Source: Vicinamibacteria bacterium (GTDB lineage Bacteria > Acidobacteriota > Vicinamibacteria > Fen-336 > JAGNNV01). Taken from it: a stretch of 6,741 nucleotides of DNA. The stretch's first letter is position 1; every line of letters begins with the position of its first letter. This document shows, one piece after another, positions 1 through 6,463 of the stretch. Under the pieces are notes generated by a model, which made no database searches, was not told where the DNA came from, and was given only the letters and a program-made list of their open reading frames with translations. A program made the position numbers and the translations under genes. Where the stretch lies: contig JAENWE010000320.1 in assembly GCA_016650185.1 (NCBI GenBank), positions 1-6,741 of the forward strand, written 5' to 3'.

Positions 1-821
1 CATTCGAGGCGGCCTGCGCGTGCCACAACGTCCTGGATGGCTGCTGCCCCGATCGCATGTCGTCCTTCGCCCTCGCCGGGGTCGACCGGTTCGGTTTGCG
101 CGCCGACCCGAGCGTCTATCCGCAGGGTGTCGCCACCCTGATCGACCACACTCTGCTCAAACCCGAAGCCACCCAAAGCGATATCGATCGGCTCTGCGGA
201 GAAGCGCGGGAATACGGATTCGCCACGGTCTGCGTCAATCCCACCTGGGTTCGGCATTGCGAGCACGCCCTGCGCGGAGCCAGCGCGAAGGTGTGCACGG
301 TGGTCGGCTTCCCCCTGGGGGCCACCCTGCCCGAGGTGAAGGCCCTGGAAGCGCGGCGGGTGATCGAGGACGGAGCCTCGGAAGTCGACATGGTGCTGAA
401 TATCGGCGCCTTGAAGTCGAACCTCATTCCCCTCGTCCACGAAGACATCGAAGCGGTGACCTCGGTATGCCGCAGGCTGGGCGCCATCTCCAAGGTCATC
501 ATCGAGACCGCTCTCCTTAGCGACGAGGAGAAGGTCAAGGCCGCGGTTCTGGTTCGGGCCGGAGACGCCGACTTCATCAAGACCTCCACCGGCTTCGCGT
601 CGGGCGGGGCCACGGTGGCCGATGTTTCGCTCCTCCGTCGCGTCGTGGGACCCGAGATGGGGGTCAAGGCCGCGGGAGGCGTGCGCGATCTGAAGTCGGC
701 GAAGGCCATGATCGACGCCGGCGCCGATCGCATCGGCGCGAGCGTGGGCGTGAAGATCGTCCGCGAACTGACCTCCAGCCCCTCGCCGGCACAGCACTCA
801 GGAGACGCCGCGAAGTACTGA
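1..821 (+). CDS. deoC: Deoxyribose-phosphate aldolase (DERA), 5' end cut by window edge
   Basis: Class I aldolase that cleaves 2-deoxy-D-ribose 5-phosphate to glyceraldehyde 3-phosphate and acetaldehyde in the cytoplasm, the last step of deoxynucleoside breakdown. Numbering from the first in-frame ATG (base 57), the protein has 254 residues, typical of the family. The Schiff-base lysine is Lys175 in DFIKTSTGF, the second active-site lysine is Lys204 in GVKAAGGVR, and the catalytic aspartate is Asp111 in EVDMVLNIG. GASVG near 228-231 is the usual phosphate-binding segment. The reading frame stays open from base 3 to the ATG and encodes a Cys-rich stretch (ACACHNVLDGCCPDR). No Shine-Dalgarno precedes the ATG, so I think the true start lies upstream, outside the window; base 57 is the alternative. 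The last 15 or so residues are a low-complexity tail. A permease follows after 6 bases, suggesting one transcript. Family assignment is very secure; the start is not. Confidence 0.95.
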   Translation, partial: FEAACACHNVLDGCCPDRMSSFALAGVDRFGLRADPSVYPQGVATLIDHTLLKPEATQSDIDRLCGEAREYGFATVCVNPTWVRHCEHALRGASAKVCTVVGFPLGATLPEVKALEARRVIEDGASEVDMVLNIGALKSNLIPLVHEDIEAVTSVCRRLGAISKVIIETALLSDEEKVKAAVLVRAGDADFIKTSTGFASGGATVADVSLLRRVVGPEMGVKAAGGVRDLKSAKAMIDAGADRIGASVGVKIVRELTSSPSPAQHSGDAAKY

Positions 822-827
822 GCCGGA

Positions 828-2105
828 ATGGGCGCGTTTTCGCGGGTCCGTCGAACTCCCGACTTGATCTCCATGAACGCCGCTGACCTCGAACCGATTC
901 CGGCCGATCAAAAGACCCAGTCTCCTCTGGACCTCTTCCTGATTTTCGCGGGCGCCAACGTGGTCGCCACCACTTTTGTGACCGGGGCAACGCTGAAGGC
1001 CGGCATGCCCTTCGGTTGGGCGATCATGGCGATCATCGCGGGAGCCCTGATCGGCGCGCTTTTGGTGGCTCTTCTCGTTCCCGTGGGCTCCTTGTGGGGC
1101 GTGCCTTCGATCATCGCCCTTCGAGCCCCTCTCGGCCGGCCGGGCGCCCACATGGTCGCGATCATCCTCTACGTCACCAACTTCGCCTGGATCGCGCTCA
1201 ACAACGTGATCGCGGCCTCCGTGATCGAAAGCTTCTTCCCGTCGCTCAGCATGCGAGTGCTGGCCGTGGGCCTCGGGATCGCGGCAACGTTGATCGTAGC
1301 CGGCGGGCCGCGGCTGGTCGCGGTCGCCAATCGCGCCGCCGTCCCGCTGATGGTGGTGGCCGGGGGCCTTCTGGCCTATCTGGCGCTCCAGGCGATGGGA
1401 ACCACTACGGAGACGCCCCTTTCAGCCACCCTGTCGATGTGGCAGTCCCTCGACCTCGTGATCGCGTATCAAGTGTCGTGGATCCTGATGTTCGCCGACT
1501 ACTCACGCTACAGCGCGTCGCCGAGGCGCAGCGGCGTCGCCGTCTTCGCGTCGCTGGCCATCACCAGCATCCTGGGCATGTCGCTCGGCGCTCTGCTCGC
1601 CGCGATCTCGGGGAGCACCGACCCCGGCGCCATGCTCGCCGCGGTGGGCTCACCCCCGCTCGGCGCCGCCCTCATGGCGGTCGCCACGGTGACTACGAAT
1701 CTGGTGAATATCTACCTCTCGGCGATTGCCCTGCGAAGCCTGTGGCCCTGGATCAAGGATACCCAGGCGGTGCTGCTCACCGGCTTTGTGGGAGCGGCGC
1801 TGTCGGTCCTCTCACGGGGATGGATCGACGGCTATTCGGTTTTCATGGGAACTCTGGGCCTGATTCTGGTTCCCCTGGGGGGCGTCGCCCTCGCCCAGTT
1901 TTTTCCGTTCCCCACCCGAATTGAGCCCCGCGAGTTGTACGAGACCGCCGGCCCCTTCTCAAGGCCGGGCTGGCCCGGGCTCATGGCCTGGGCCGCGGGC
2001 GCTCTCGTTTACTGGCGGTTCCAGGAGACGGGGGCCACCCTGCCGGCGTTGATCTTGAGCTTCGCCGTCTTCTCGGTGCTCAGACGCAAAAGGCGCGCAC
2101 CCTGA
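828..2105 (+). CDS. NCS1 family nucleobase:cation symporter (CodB/CytX-like permease)
   Basis: Inner-membrane secondary transporter of the nucleobase:cation symporter-1 family, which imports cytosine, purines, allantoin, hydantoins or thiamine precursors with H+ or Na+. The 425 residues include about twelve hydrophobic segments (roughly 35-57, 63-87, 108-135, 144-158, 171-187, 210-224, 235-262, 277-302, 314-329, 335-358, 382-397, 402-416) and a basic tail (RRKRRAP). Family hallmarks are the first-helix segment FAGANVVATTFVTGATL, the MFADYSRY motif at 221-228, and TNLVNIYLSA in the eighth helix region at 290-299. The start is uncertain. ATG 828 sits 6 bases after the deoC stop with only weak GCCGGA upstream; ATG 873 (residue 16, MNAADLEPIPADQKT) better matches the usual short polar N-terminus but also lacks a clear ribosome site. 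The substrate cannot be read from sequence; linkage to deoC favours a nucleobase or nucleoside-derived compound, by inference. Confidence 0.88.
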   Translation: MGAFSRVRRTPDLISMNAADLEPIPADQKTQSPLDLFLIFAGANVVATTFVTGATLKAGMPFGWAIMAIIAGALIGALLVALLVPVGSLWGVPSIIALRAPLGRPGAHMVAIILYVTNFAWIALNNVIAASVIESFFPSLSMRVLAVGLGIAATLIVAGGPRLVAVANRAAVPLMVVAGGLLAYLALQAMGTTTETPLSATLSMWQSLDLVIAYQVSWILMFADYSRYSASPRRSGVAVFASLAITSILGMSLGALLAAISGSTDPGAMLAAVGSPPLGAALMAVATVTTNLVNIYLSAIALRSLWPWIKDTQAVLLTGFVGAALSVLSRGWIDGYSVFMGTLGLILVPLGGVALAQFFPFPTRIEPRELYETAGPFSRPGWPGLMAWAAGALVYWRFQETGATLPALILSFAVFSVLRRKRRAP

Positions 2106-2129
2106 GCGTGAGCGCGAGGCGCCGCTCGG
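2106..2129. terminator. Candidate stem-loop between convergent genes
   Basis: The 24 bases between the permease stop and the stop of the minus-strand DUF1838 gene hold a GC-rich inverted repeat. GAGC and GCG (2110-2116) can pair with CGC and GCTC (2120-2127) around an AGG loop, with C2123 bulged. Neither strand has a T-run after the stem, so it is not a classic intrinsic terminator. Its position between two head-on operons is where a bidirectional terminator would be expected. Confidence 0.3.
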
Positions 2130-3038
2130 TCACTTCTTCCTGGCATCGATGACCTTCTTGAAGTAGGTCCAGCTCGTTTCGTTGGGCCGGTTGTCGTCCA
2201 GATCCGGCGGCGTCTTGTAGATCGGATAGTTCGTCTCGATCTCCTGGCGCGTGACTTCCGAGAGCTTGTCGAAGCTGTCGATTTTCACTCCCGCGCCGTG
2301 GAAGTAGAGCTCGCCAGCGCGGCCGCTCATCTCCATCCAGGGCAGCCAGGACGAAAGTCGGGTCCACCCCACCTGGACGTTCATCAAGGCGTCCTTGGCC
2401 GGGTCCAGCAGTTCCTCGTCGCGGTAGTAGAAGAGAAACATCTCGGTCGCGTGGTAGAACCCGCCCACGTTCTCCTGGTAGTCGCCGCTCAGGGGGTTCC
2501 GGTAGAACAGCGGCACTTCAAAAGCCAGCACGCCCAGGCCGTTCTTCGACTCCCCCATCCATTTCGCCGGACCTCGTGAGGTCATGGGAAACGAACCTCC
2601 CTGGTTCACGGGATCGTTGGACACGTGCAGAACATCCACTTCCTTCCCGGTCCAGGGGTTCTTCCACTTGCGCAGGATCTCCCCCGTGGCCGGATCCTCG
2701 TAGAACACAACTTCCCGCGACACCATCTTGTAGCCCTTCTGGCCCTTCTCATCCGTCACCGACTTGGTCGCGCGGATGTTCATGGCATGCCAGGTGAAGA
2801 GAAGTCGGTCTCGCTCGCCGGGGACGCGGGAATAAGTCTTGCCCCAGAAGTCGAAGATCATCGGCTTCCCGTCGATGGTGGATGACTGCATCTTGCGATT
2901 GGCGGTCACCACGTCTTCCGGCTTGGACAGATCCAGCCTGGGCAGAGGCGGGGGCGCCGCCTTCCCCTTCTTCTGCACGGCAAGGGTGGAGGTCGCGAGG
3001 ACGAGCGCGGCCATCGTGAACAGAGCTTTTGTTCGCAT
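2130..3038 (-). CDS. Exported DUF1838-like protein of unknown function
   Basis: 302-residue protein that I recognise as resembling the DUF1838 family, which has no assigned reaction. Residues 1-20 (MRTKALFTMAALVLATSTLA) form a Sec-type signal peptide with a likely cut after Ala20, giving a periplasmic or secreted protein. A Lys/Pro-rich linker (about 21-34) follows, then the domain: LDLSKPEDVV (35-44), DGKPMIFDFWGKTYSRVPGE (56-75), NPWTGKEVDVLHVSNDPV (127-144) and WLPWMEMSGRAGELYFHGAG (231-250). The body is rich in Trp, Tyr and Phe, suggesting a beta-rich fold. I chose ATG 3038 because AAAGG lies 5 bases upstream and the signal peptide starts there; a TTG at 3077 overlapping the preceding stop would put 13 basic residues ahead of the signal peptide. 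It lies 35 bases after the aldehyde dehydrogenase on the same strand, probably co-transcribed. Family call fairly secure; function unknown. Confidence 0.8.
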   Translation of the reverse strand: MRTKALFTMAALVLATSTLAVQKKGKAAPPPLPRLDLSKPEDVVTANRKMQSSTIDGKPMIFDFWGKTYSRVPGERDRLLFTWHAMNIRATKSVTDEKGQKGYKMVSREVVFYEDPATGEILRKWKNPWTGKEVDVLHVSNDPVNQGGSFPMTSRGPAKWMGESKNGLGVLAFEVPLFYRNPLSGDYQENVGGFYHATEMFLFYYRDEELLDPAKDALMNVQVGWTRLSSWLPWMEMSGRAGELYFHGAGVKIDSFDKLSEVTRQEIETNYPIYKTPPDLDDNRPNETSWTYFKKVIDARKK

Positions 3039-3043
3039 GGAGG

Positions 3044-3048
3044 CCTTT
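3044..3048 (-). promoter_or_regulatory. Ribosome binding site deciding the DUF1838 start
   Basis: Minus-strand AAAGG ends 5 bases before ATG 3038. The same 5-base spacing is seen before the aldehyde dehydrogenase and the amidohydrolase. It supports ATG 3038 over the upstream TTG at 3077. Confidence 0.55.
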
Positions 3049-3073
3049 CGTTTTCTTTGGGTGCGGGCGGGGC

Positions 3074-4588
3074 TCAAGGTTTTCGAGAGCGAAACAGTGG
3101 GGTTGAGGCTCCGGGATTGGTTTCAATGACAATCGACTTGGGCTCGGAATAGGCCTCGTATCCCTGAGCGCCGCCTTCGCGCCCAAGACCCGACTGGCCG
3201 TAACCGCCGAAAGGGATATCGCCGCTGATGGCCCCGTAGGTATTGACCCACATCATCCCCGTGCGCACCCGGCGAGCCACGGACAGAGCCTTCGAGAGAT
3301 CGTTCGACCACACGCCGCCGCCGAGGCCGTACTTCGAGTCGTTCGCCACCGCGATCGCCTCCTCCGCATCCTGCACGCGGATCACCGTGGTCACCGGCCC
3401 AAACAGCTCCTCCCGCGCGGGGCCGCATGACGCGGTGCCCCCAAGGAGGACGGTGGGTCTGAAGAAGGATCCGGGGCGCAGATCGTCGACCGAGTGCCCC
3501 CCCGCTCCGACCTTCAGGCCCTGCTCGCGGGCCCGAGCCACGAAATCAACCGCGGCCGCAACCGCCCGTTCGTCAATCATGGCCCCGACTTCGGTTTCCC
3601 CCTCGAAGGGGTCGCCCAGAACGAGCGAATCCGCCAGGGCGCAGAGTTCGGACTCCACTCGATCGGCCACGGAAGCCTGCACCACCAGGCGCGACCCGGA
3701 GAAGCAACGCTGCCCGGAATTGCGGAAGATTCCGGCCGCCGCGCCCCGCACCGCCAGATCGAGATCCGCATCCTCGAGAATGATGTGGGCGGATTTTCCC
3801 CCGAGTTCGAGCAGGAGATTCTTGATGGTCGGCGCGGCCAGGCGCATGACCGCGGCGCCCGCGGCGGTGCCCCCGGTCATGGTGATCATGTCGACCCGAT
3901 CATCCCCAGCCAGGCGGGAGGCGACGCCCGCTCCGCCGTGGAGAACGCTCAAGGCGCCCTCCGGCAAACCGGCTTCATAGAGGATCCGCGCGAACTCGGT
4001 GGCCAGCAGGGGCGAACGCTCCGACGGTTTGAAGACAACCGAGTTCCCCGCGGCCAGCGCGGGCCCCGCTTTGAGCGAGGCAAAGGGCAGCGGAGCATTG
4101 TAGGGGGTGAGGCCCACCACTACACCCACCGGATCACGAACGACCATCTTCATCAACGACCCGTCAGGCGCCGGAGAGGGTGCGCTCTCCCCCGCCGCGT
4201 ATCTGGCGAACGTCTTCAGATTTGCGCCCGCGGCAAGCACATCGATTCGCGCCTCCGGCAGAGTCTTGCCGTTGTCGAAGACGATCATGCGCGCCAGATC
4301 CTCGGCACGCGAGAACGCGATCGCGGCCGCCTTCTCGAGAATGGCGGCGCGTTCCGAGCCCTTCTTCAAGCGCCAGTCCCCGCGGGCGAAGGTCGCGCGA
4401 GCAACCGCGAGAGCGTGGTCACAATCGGCCTCGGAGCTCTCACGGAGGGTCAGCAGTGTCTCGCCCGTCGCCGGGTACCGAACGTCAAAGGGCGCGCCCT
4501 CGCCCGCGGTGAATCGTCCGTTCACGACCTGGGCCTCGGGCCTGAAAGGCGACCCGCCGCGCTCCGCGATGCTCAGGACTTTCACCAC
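3074..4588 (-). CDS. NAD-type aldehyde dehydrogenase (ALDH superfamily)
   Basis: Soluble enzyme that oxidises an aldehyde to its carboxylic acid. The 504 residues are the usual ALDH length and all core residues are present: Asn164 in GLTPYNAPLP (oxyanion hole), Lys187 and Glu190 in VVFKPSERSP, the nucleotide-binding turn TMTGGTAAG (236-244), general base Glu261 in LELGGKSAH, catalytic Cys295 in GQRCFSGSR, and Glu394 in EELFGPV. Glu190 occupies the position that in ALDH2-type enzymes binds the adenosine ribose, which favours NAD+ over NADP+. PYNAP replaces the commoner PWNFP around the oxyanion Asn. Translation starts at GTG: two GTG codons in tandem (4588 and 4585) lie 5 and 8 bases after a strong AAGGAG, and either could serve. 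The gene is upstream of the DUF1838 gene and divergent from the amidohydrolase. Substrate unknown; betaine-aldehyde-type or other small-aldehyde enzymes are possible. Confidence 0.93.
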   Translation of the reverse strand: MVKVLSIAERGGSPFRPEAQVVNGRFTAGEGAPFDVRYPATGETLLTLRESSEADCDHALAVARATFARGDWRLKKGSERAAILEKAAAIAFSRAEDLARMIVFDNGKTLPEARIDVLAAGANLKTFARYAAGESAPSPAPDGSLMKMVVRDPVGVVVGLTPYNAPLPFASLKAGPALAAGNSVVFKPSERSPLLATEFARILYEAGLPEGALSVLHGGAGVASRLAGDDRVDMITMTGGTAAGAAVMRLAAPTIKNLLLELGGKSAHIILEDADLDLAVRGAAAGIFRNSGQRCFSGSRLVVQASVADRVESELCALADSLVLGDPFEGETEVGAMIDERAVAAAVDFVARAREQGLKVGAGGHSVDDLRPGSFFRPTVLLGGTASCGPAREELFGPVTTVIRVQDAEEAIAVANDSKYGLGGGVWSNDLSKALSVARRVRTGMMWVNTYGAISGDIPFGGYGQSGLGREGGAQGYEAYSEPKSIVIETNPGASTPLFRSRKP

Positions 4589-4593
4589 CAGAA

Positions 4594-4599
4594 CTCCTT
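4594..4599 (-). promoter_or_regulatory. Strong Shine-Dalgarno for the aldehyde dehydrogenase
   Basis: Minus-strand AAGGAG, within AAAAAGGAG, lies 5 bases from GTG 4588 and 8 bases from GTG 4585. It is the strongest ribosome site in the window and justifies a GTG start, since no ATG is available nearby. Confidence 0.75.
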
Positions 4600-4727
4600 T
4601 TTGCGAATCGAACCAGGCCGGAAACCTGCCTGCTCCGGTCCGAGTCGAGTTGTCTTAACTTTAGTACAAATCCGGAAAGTCTCGCCGCGGACCTGGTGTC
4701 ACGAGCGCGGGAGCGCCCTGGGCTTTC

Positions 4728-4733
4728 TATACT
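4728..4733 (+). promoter_or_regulatory. Candidate -10 element for the amidohydrolase operon
   Basis: TATACT differs from the sigma-70 consensus TATAAT at one base. Transcription would begin near 4740 and leave a leader of about 24 bases that contains the GGAG ribosome site. The expected -35 position (about 4704-4711, GC only) does not match TTGACA, so the promoter may be activator-dependent or the match may be chance. Confidence 0.35.
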
Positions 4734-4754
4734 CGGACCTTCTTCACCAGAATC

Positions 4755-4758
4755 GGAG
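4755..4758 (+). promoter_or_regulatory. Ribosome binding site supporting a TTG start
   Basis: GGAG lies 5 bases before TTG 4764. No ATG or GTG occurs in frame nearby upstream, and the residues after the TTG form a hydrophobic leader directly before the amidohydrolase domain, so TTG is the likely start. Confidence 0.6.
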
Positions 4759-4763
4759 AACCA

Positions 4764-6455
4764 TTGAACGCAGTCATCTTCGCTGCTCTCCTCCTCGCCT
4801 CGGGAGGTCCGCCCGACACCGTCCTGCACAACGCGCACATCTTCACCGCCCAGCCGGCGGCGCTCTTGGCCGAGGCGTTCGCGGTCACAGGAGACCGGAT
4901 CGTCGCGGTAGGCACGTCCGCCGATGTCCTGAAAATGGCAGGACCGAACACGCGCGTGGTCGACCTCGATGGCGCCTTCGTTTCCCCCGGCTTTGGCGAT
5001 TCACACCTCCACTTCATGAGCGGGAGCCTCACCCTCACCGAGGTGACGCTCGATGACCTGAAGAGCATCAAAAATATTCAGGCCCGCATCGCCGCCTATG
5101 CCCAGGCTCATCCCGATGCGCCCTGGATCTCCGGCCGGGGCTGGAACTACGCGGCCTTCCCGGGGAATCTGCCCCACCGCAGGTGGCTGGATGAAGTCGT
5201 CCCCGAACGACCGGTGTTCATCGAGGCCTACGATGGGCACACGGGCTGGGCCAATACGAAAGCCTTGGCCCTCGCCGGGATCACGAGGGACACCAAGAAC
5301 CCGGAGAACGGCGAGATCGTCCGCGACGAGAAGGGAGACGCCACCGGCGCCCTCAAGGAAAGGGCGCAGCGTCTGGTCGAACGGCTCCTGCCCAAGCCCA
5401 CGGAGGATGATAAGTACCGTTCTCTCAAGACCGGCCTCGATCTGGCCGCGTCCTACGGCCTCACCTTCGCCCACAACGCGGGCTTCGATCTCAATGACCT
5501 TCCGGTCTACGAGCGGTTGATGAAGGAGGGGGGTCTGAAGGTCCGCTTCTACAACGCGGTCTACTTCGAACCGGACCCGGACCCGGCCACCCTCGAGAAG
5601 ATGAAAAACCTGCGGGCGAAGTACCGGGGTCCGCTCTTCCGCTTCGGCGCCGTCAAGGCTCTCGCGGACGGCGTGGTCGAGTCGAAAACCGCATGGATGC
5701 TGGAACCGTTCGCGGGCGGAGGAGGCTCGGGCAGCCCGACCTACCCGGTCGACGTCATGAACCGGAGCGTCGCCGCCTACGATCGCGAAGGCTTTCAGAT
5801 CTTTGTCCACGCCATCGGCGACAAAGCGATTCGATCCATCTTGGACACTTTTGAGCACGCGGCTTCGGTCAACGGTACGTCGGGCCGGCGGCATCGCGTC
5901 GAGCACATCGAAGTTCCTCAGCTGTCCGACATCGCCCGGTTCAAATCCCTCGGGGTGATCGCCTCCACTCAGGCTCTGTTCGCGACGCCTGACGACGACG
6001 ACGACACCCCGGGCGCTTACTTCGGCAACCTCGGCCTGGACCGGGCCGCACGCACCATGGCCTTCAAGGCCATCGATGATGCCGGCGCGGTTCAGGCCTT
6101 CGGCAGCGACTGGCCCGTCTATTCGATGGAGGTGCTCAAGGGCATCTACACCGCGGTGACCCGCCAGACCGTGCGCGGCACGCCGCCCGGAGGACTCCAT
6201 CCCGAGTCGAGGATCAGCGCCGAGGCCGCGCTGCGGCACTTCACGGTCGACGGGGCCTACGCAGGCTTCGCCGAGAATGACTACGGACGGATCGCACCCG
6301 GGCTCTTCGCGGACTTCGTGGTTCTCTCGCAGGACATCACGAAGATTCCACCGCCCGGCATCCTCGGGACCCGCGTTCTCTTGACCGTCATGGGCGGGAA
6401 AGAGACATTCCGGGCTCGAGACTTCACCGCGGGCGCCGCGGCCGCCGGAAAGTGA
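4764..6455 (+). CDS. Amidohydrolase family 3 protein (YtcJ-like metal-dependent hydrolase)
   Basis: 563-residue member of the amidohydrolase superfamily, family 3, near YtcJ and N-substituted formamide deformylase; these metalloenzymes hydrolyse amide or related bonds. Visible order: short hydrophobic N-terminus (MNAVIFAALLLASG, 1-14), beta-sandwich start VLHNAHIFT (20-28), metal-binding His81 and His83 in GFGDSHLHF, GRGWN (124-128), Lys298 in FGAVKALADGV, His349 in FVHAIGDKAI, His381 in RHRVEHIEV, Asp449 in FGSDWPV, GIYTAVTRQT (460-469), and the returning sandwich segment GRIAPGLFADFVVLSQD (508-524). The N-terminus resembles a signal peptide but lacks basic residues, so export is only possible. 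The segment that is usually QPxH in this family reads QALF here and is followed by five aspartates (410-414). Start is TTG with GGAG 5 bases upstream. An SDR gene follows after 8 bases. Substrate unknown. Confidence 0.9.
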   Translation: MNAVIFAALLLASGGPPDTVLHNAHIFTAQPAALLAEAFAVTGDRIVAVGTSADVLKMAGPNTRVVDLDGAFVSPGFGDSHLHFMSGSLTLTEVTLDDLKSIKNIQARIAAYAQAHPDAPWISGRGWNYAAFPGNLPHRRWLDEVVPERPVFIEAYDGHTGWANTKALALAGITRDTKNPENGEIVRDEKGDATGALKERAQRLVERLLPKPTEDDKYRSLKTGLDLAASYGLTFAHNAGFDLNDLPVYERLMKEGGLKVRFYNAVYFEPDPDPATLEKMKNLRAKYRGPLFRFGAVKALADGVVESKTAWMLEPFAGGGGSGSPTYPVDVMNRSVAAYDREGFQIFVHAIGDKAIRSILDTFEHAASVNGTSGRRHRVEHIEVPQLSDIARFKSLGVIASTQALFATPDDDDDTPGAYFGNLGLDRAARTMAFKAIDDAGAVQAFGSDWPVYSMEVLKGIYTAVTRQTVRGTPPGGLHPESRISAEAALRHFTVDGAYAGFAENDYGRIAPGLFADFVVLSQDITKIPPPGILGTRVLLTVMGGKETFRARDFTAGAAAAGK

Positions 6456-6463
6456 GAAGTCGC

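Larger units (their letters stand above)
4589..4763. promoter_or_regulatory. Divergent promoter region between ALDH and amidohydrolase operons
   Basis: This 175-base region is the only sizeable non-coding stretch in the window and must carry signals for both divergent operons. It contains an AT-rich patch (about 4649-4671, TTAACTTTAGTACAAAT) in otherwise GC-rich DNA, with a short imperfect palindrome centred on GTAC at 4664-4667 that could be part of an operator. On the plus strand TATACT at 4728-4733 is a good -10 hexamer. I see no convincing -35 element on either strand and no clear -10 for the minus strand. Confidence 0.5.

Noticed and set aside
116..874. Minus-strand open frame opposite deoC
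   Set aside because: deoC on the other strand has both active-site lysines and the catalytic aspartate; the antisense translation is Ser/Arg/Ala-rich low-complexity protein.
1016..1924. Plus-strand open frame of 302 codons inside the permease gene in another frame
   Set aside because: The translation is an Arg/Gly/Asp-rich string without hydrophobic segments or motifs, whereas the permease frame gives regular membrane helices.
3039..3077. Upstream TTG start for the DUF1838 protein
   Set aside because: It would overlap the aldehyde dehydrogenase stop and prepend 13 mostly basic and polar residues to a good signal peptide; ATG 3038 has its own AAAGG at 5 bases.
3494..5056. Long plus-strand open frame (520 codons) opposite the aldehyde dehydrogenase and running into the amidohydrolase
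   Set aside because: It lies antisense to a gene with every ALDH catalytic residue, its translation is Arg/Pro/Gly-rich with no recognisable domain, and it crosses the divergent promoter region. Typical of GC-rich codon bias.
5991..6005. GAC trinucleotide run as a microsatellite or phase-variation tract
   Set aside because: Only five units, in frame and coding for Asp; a change by whole units would not shift the frame, so phase switching is not supported.
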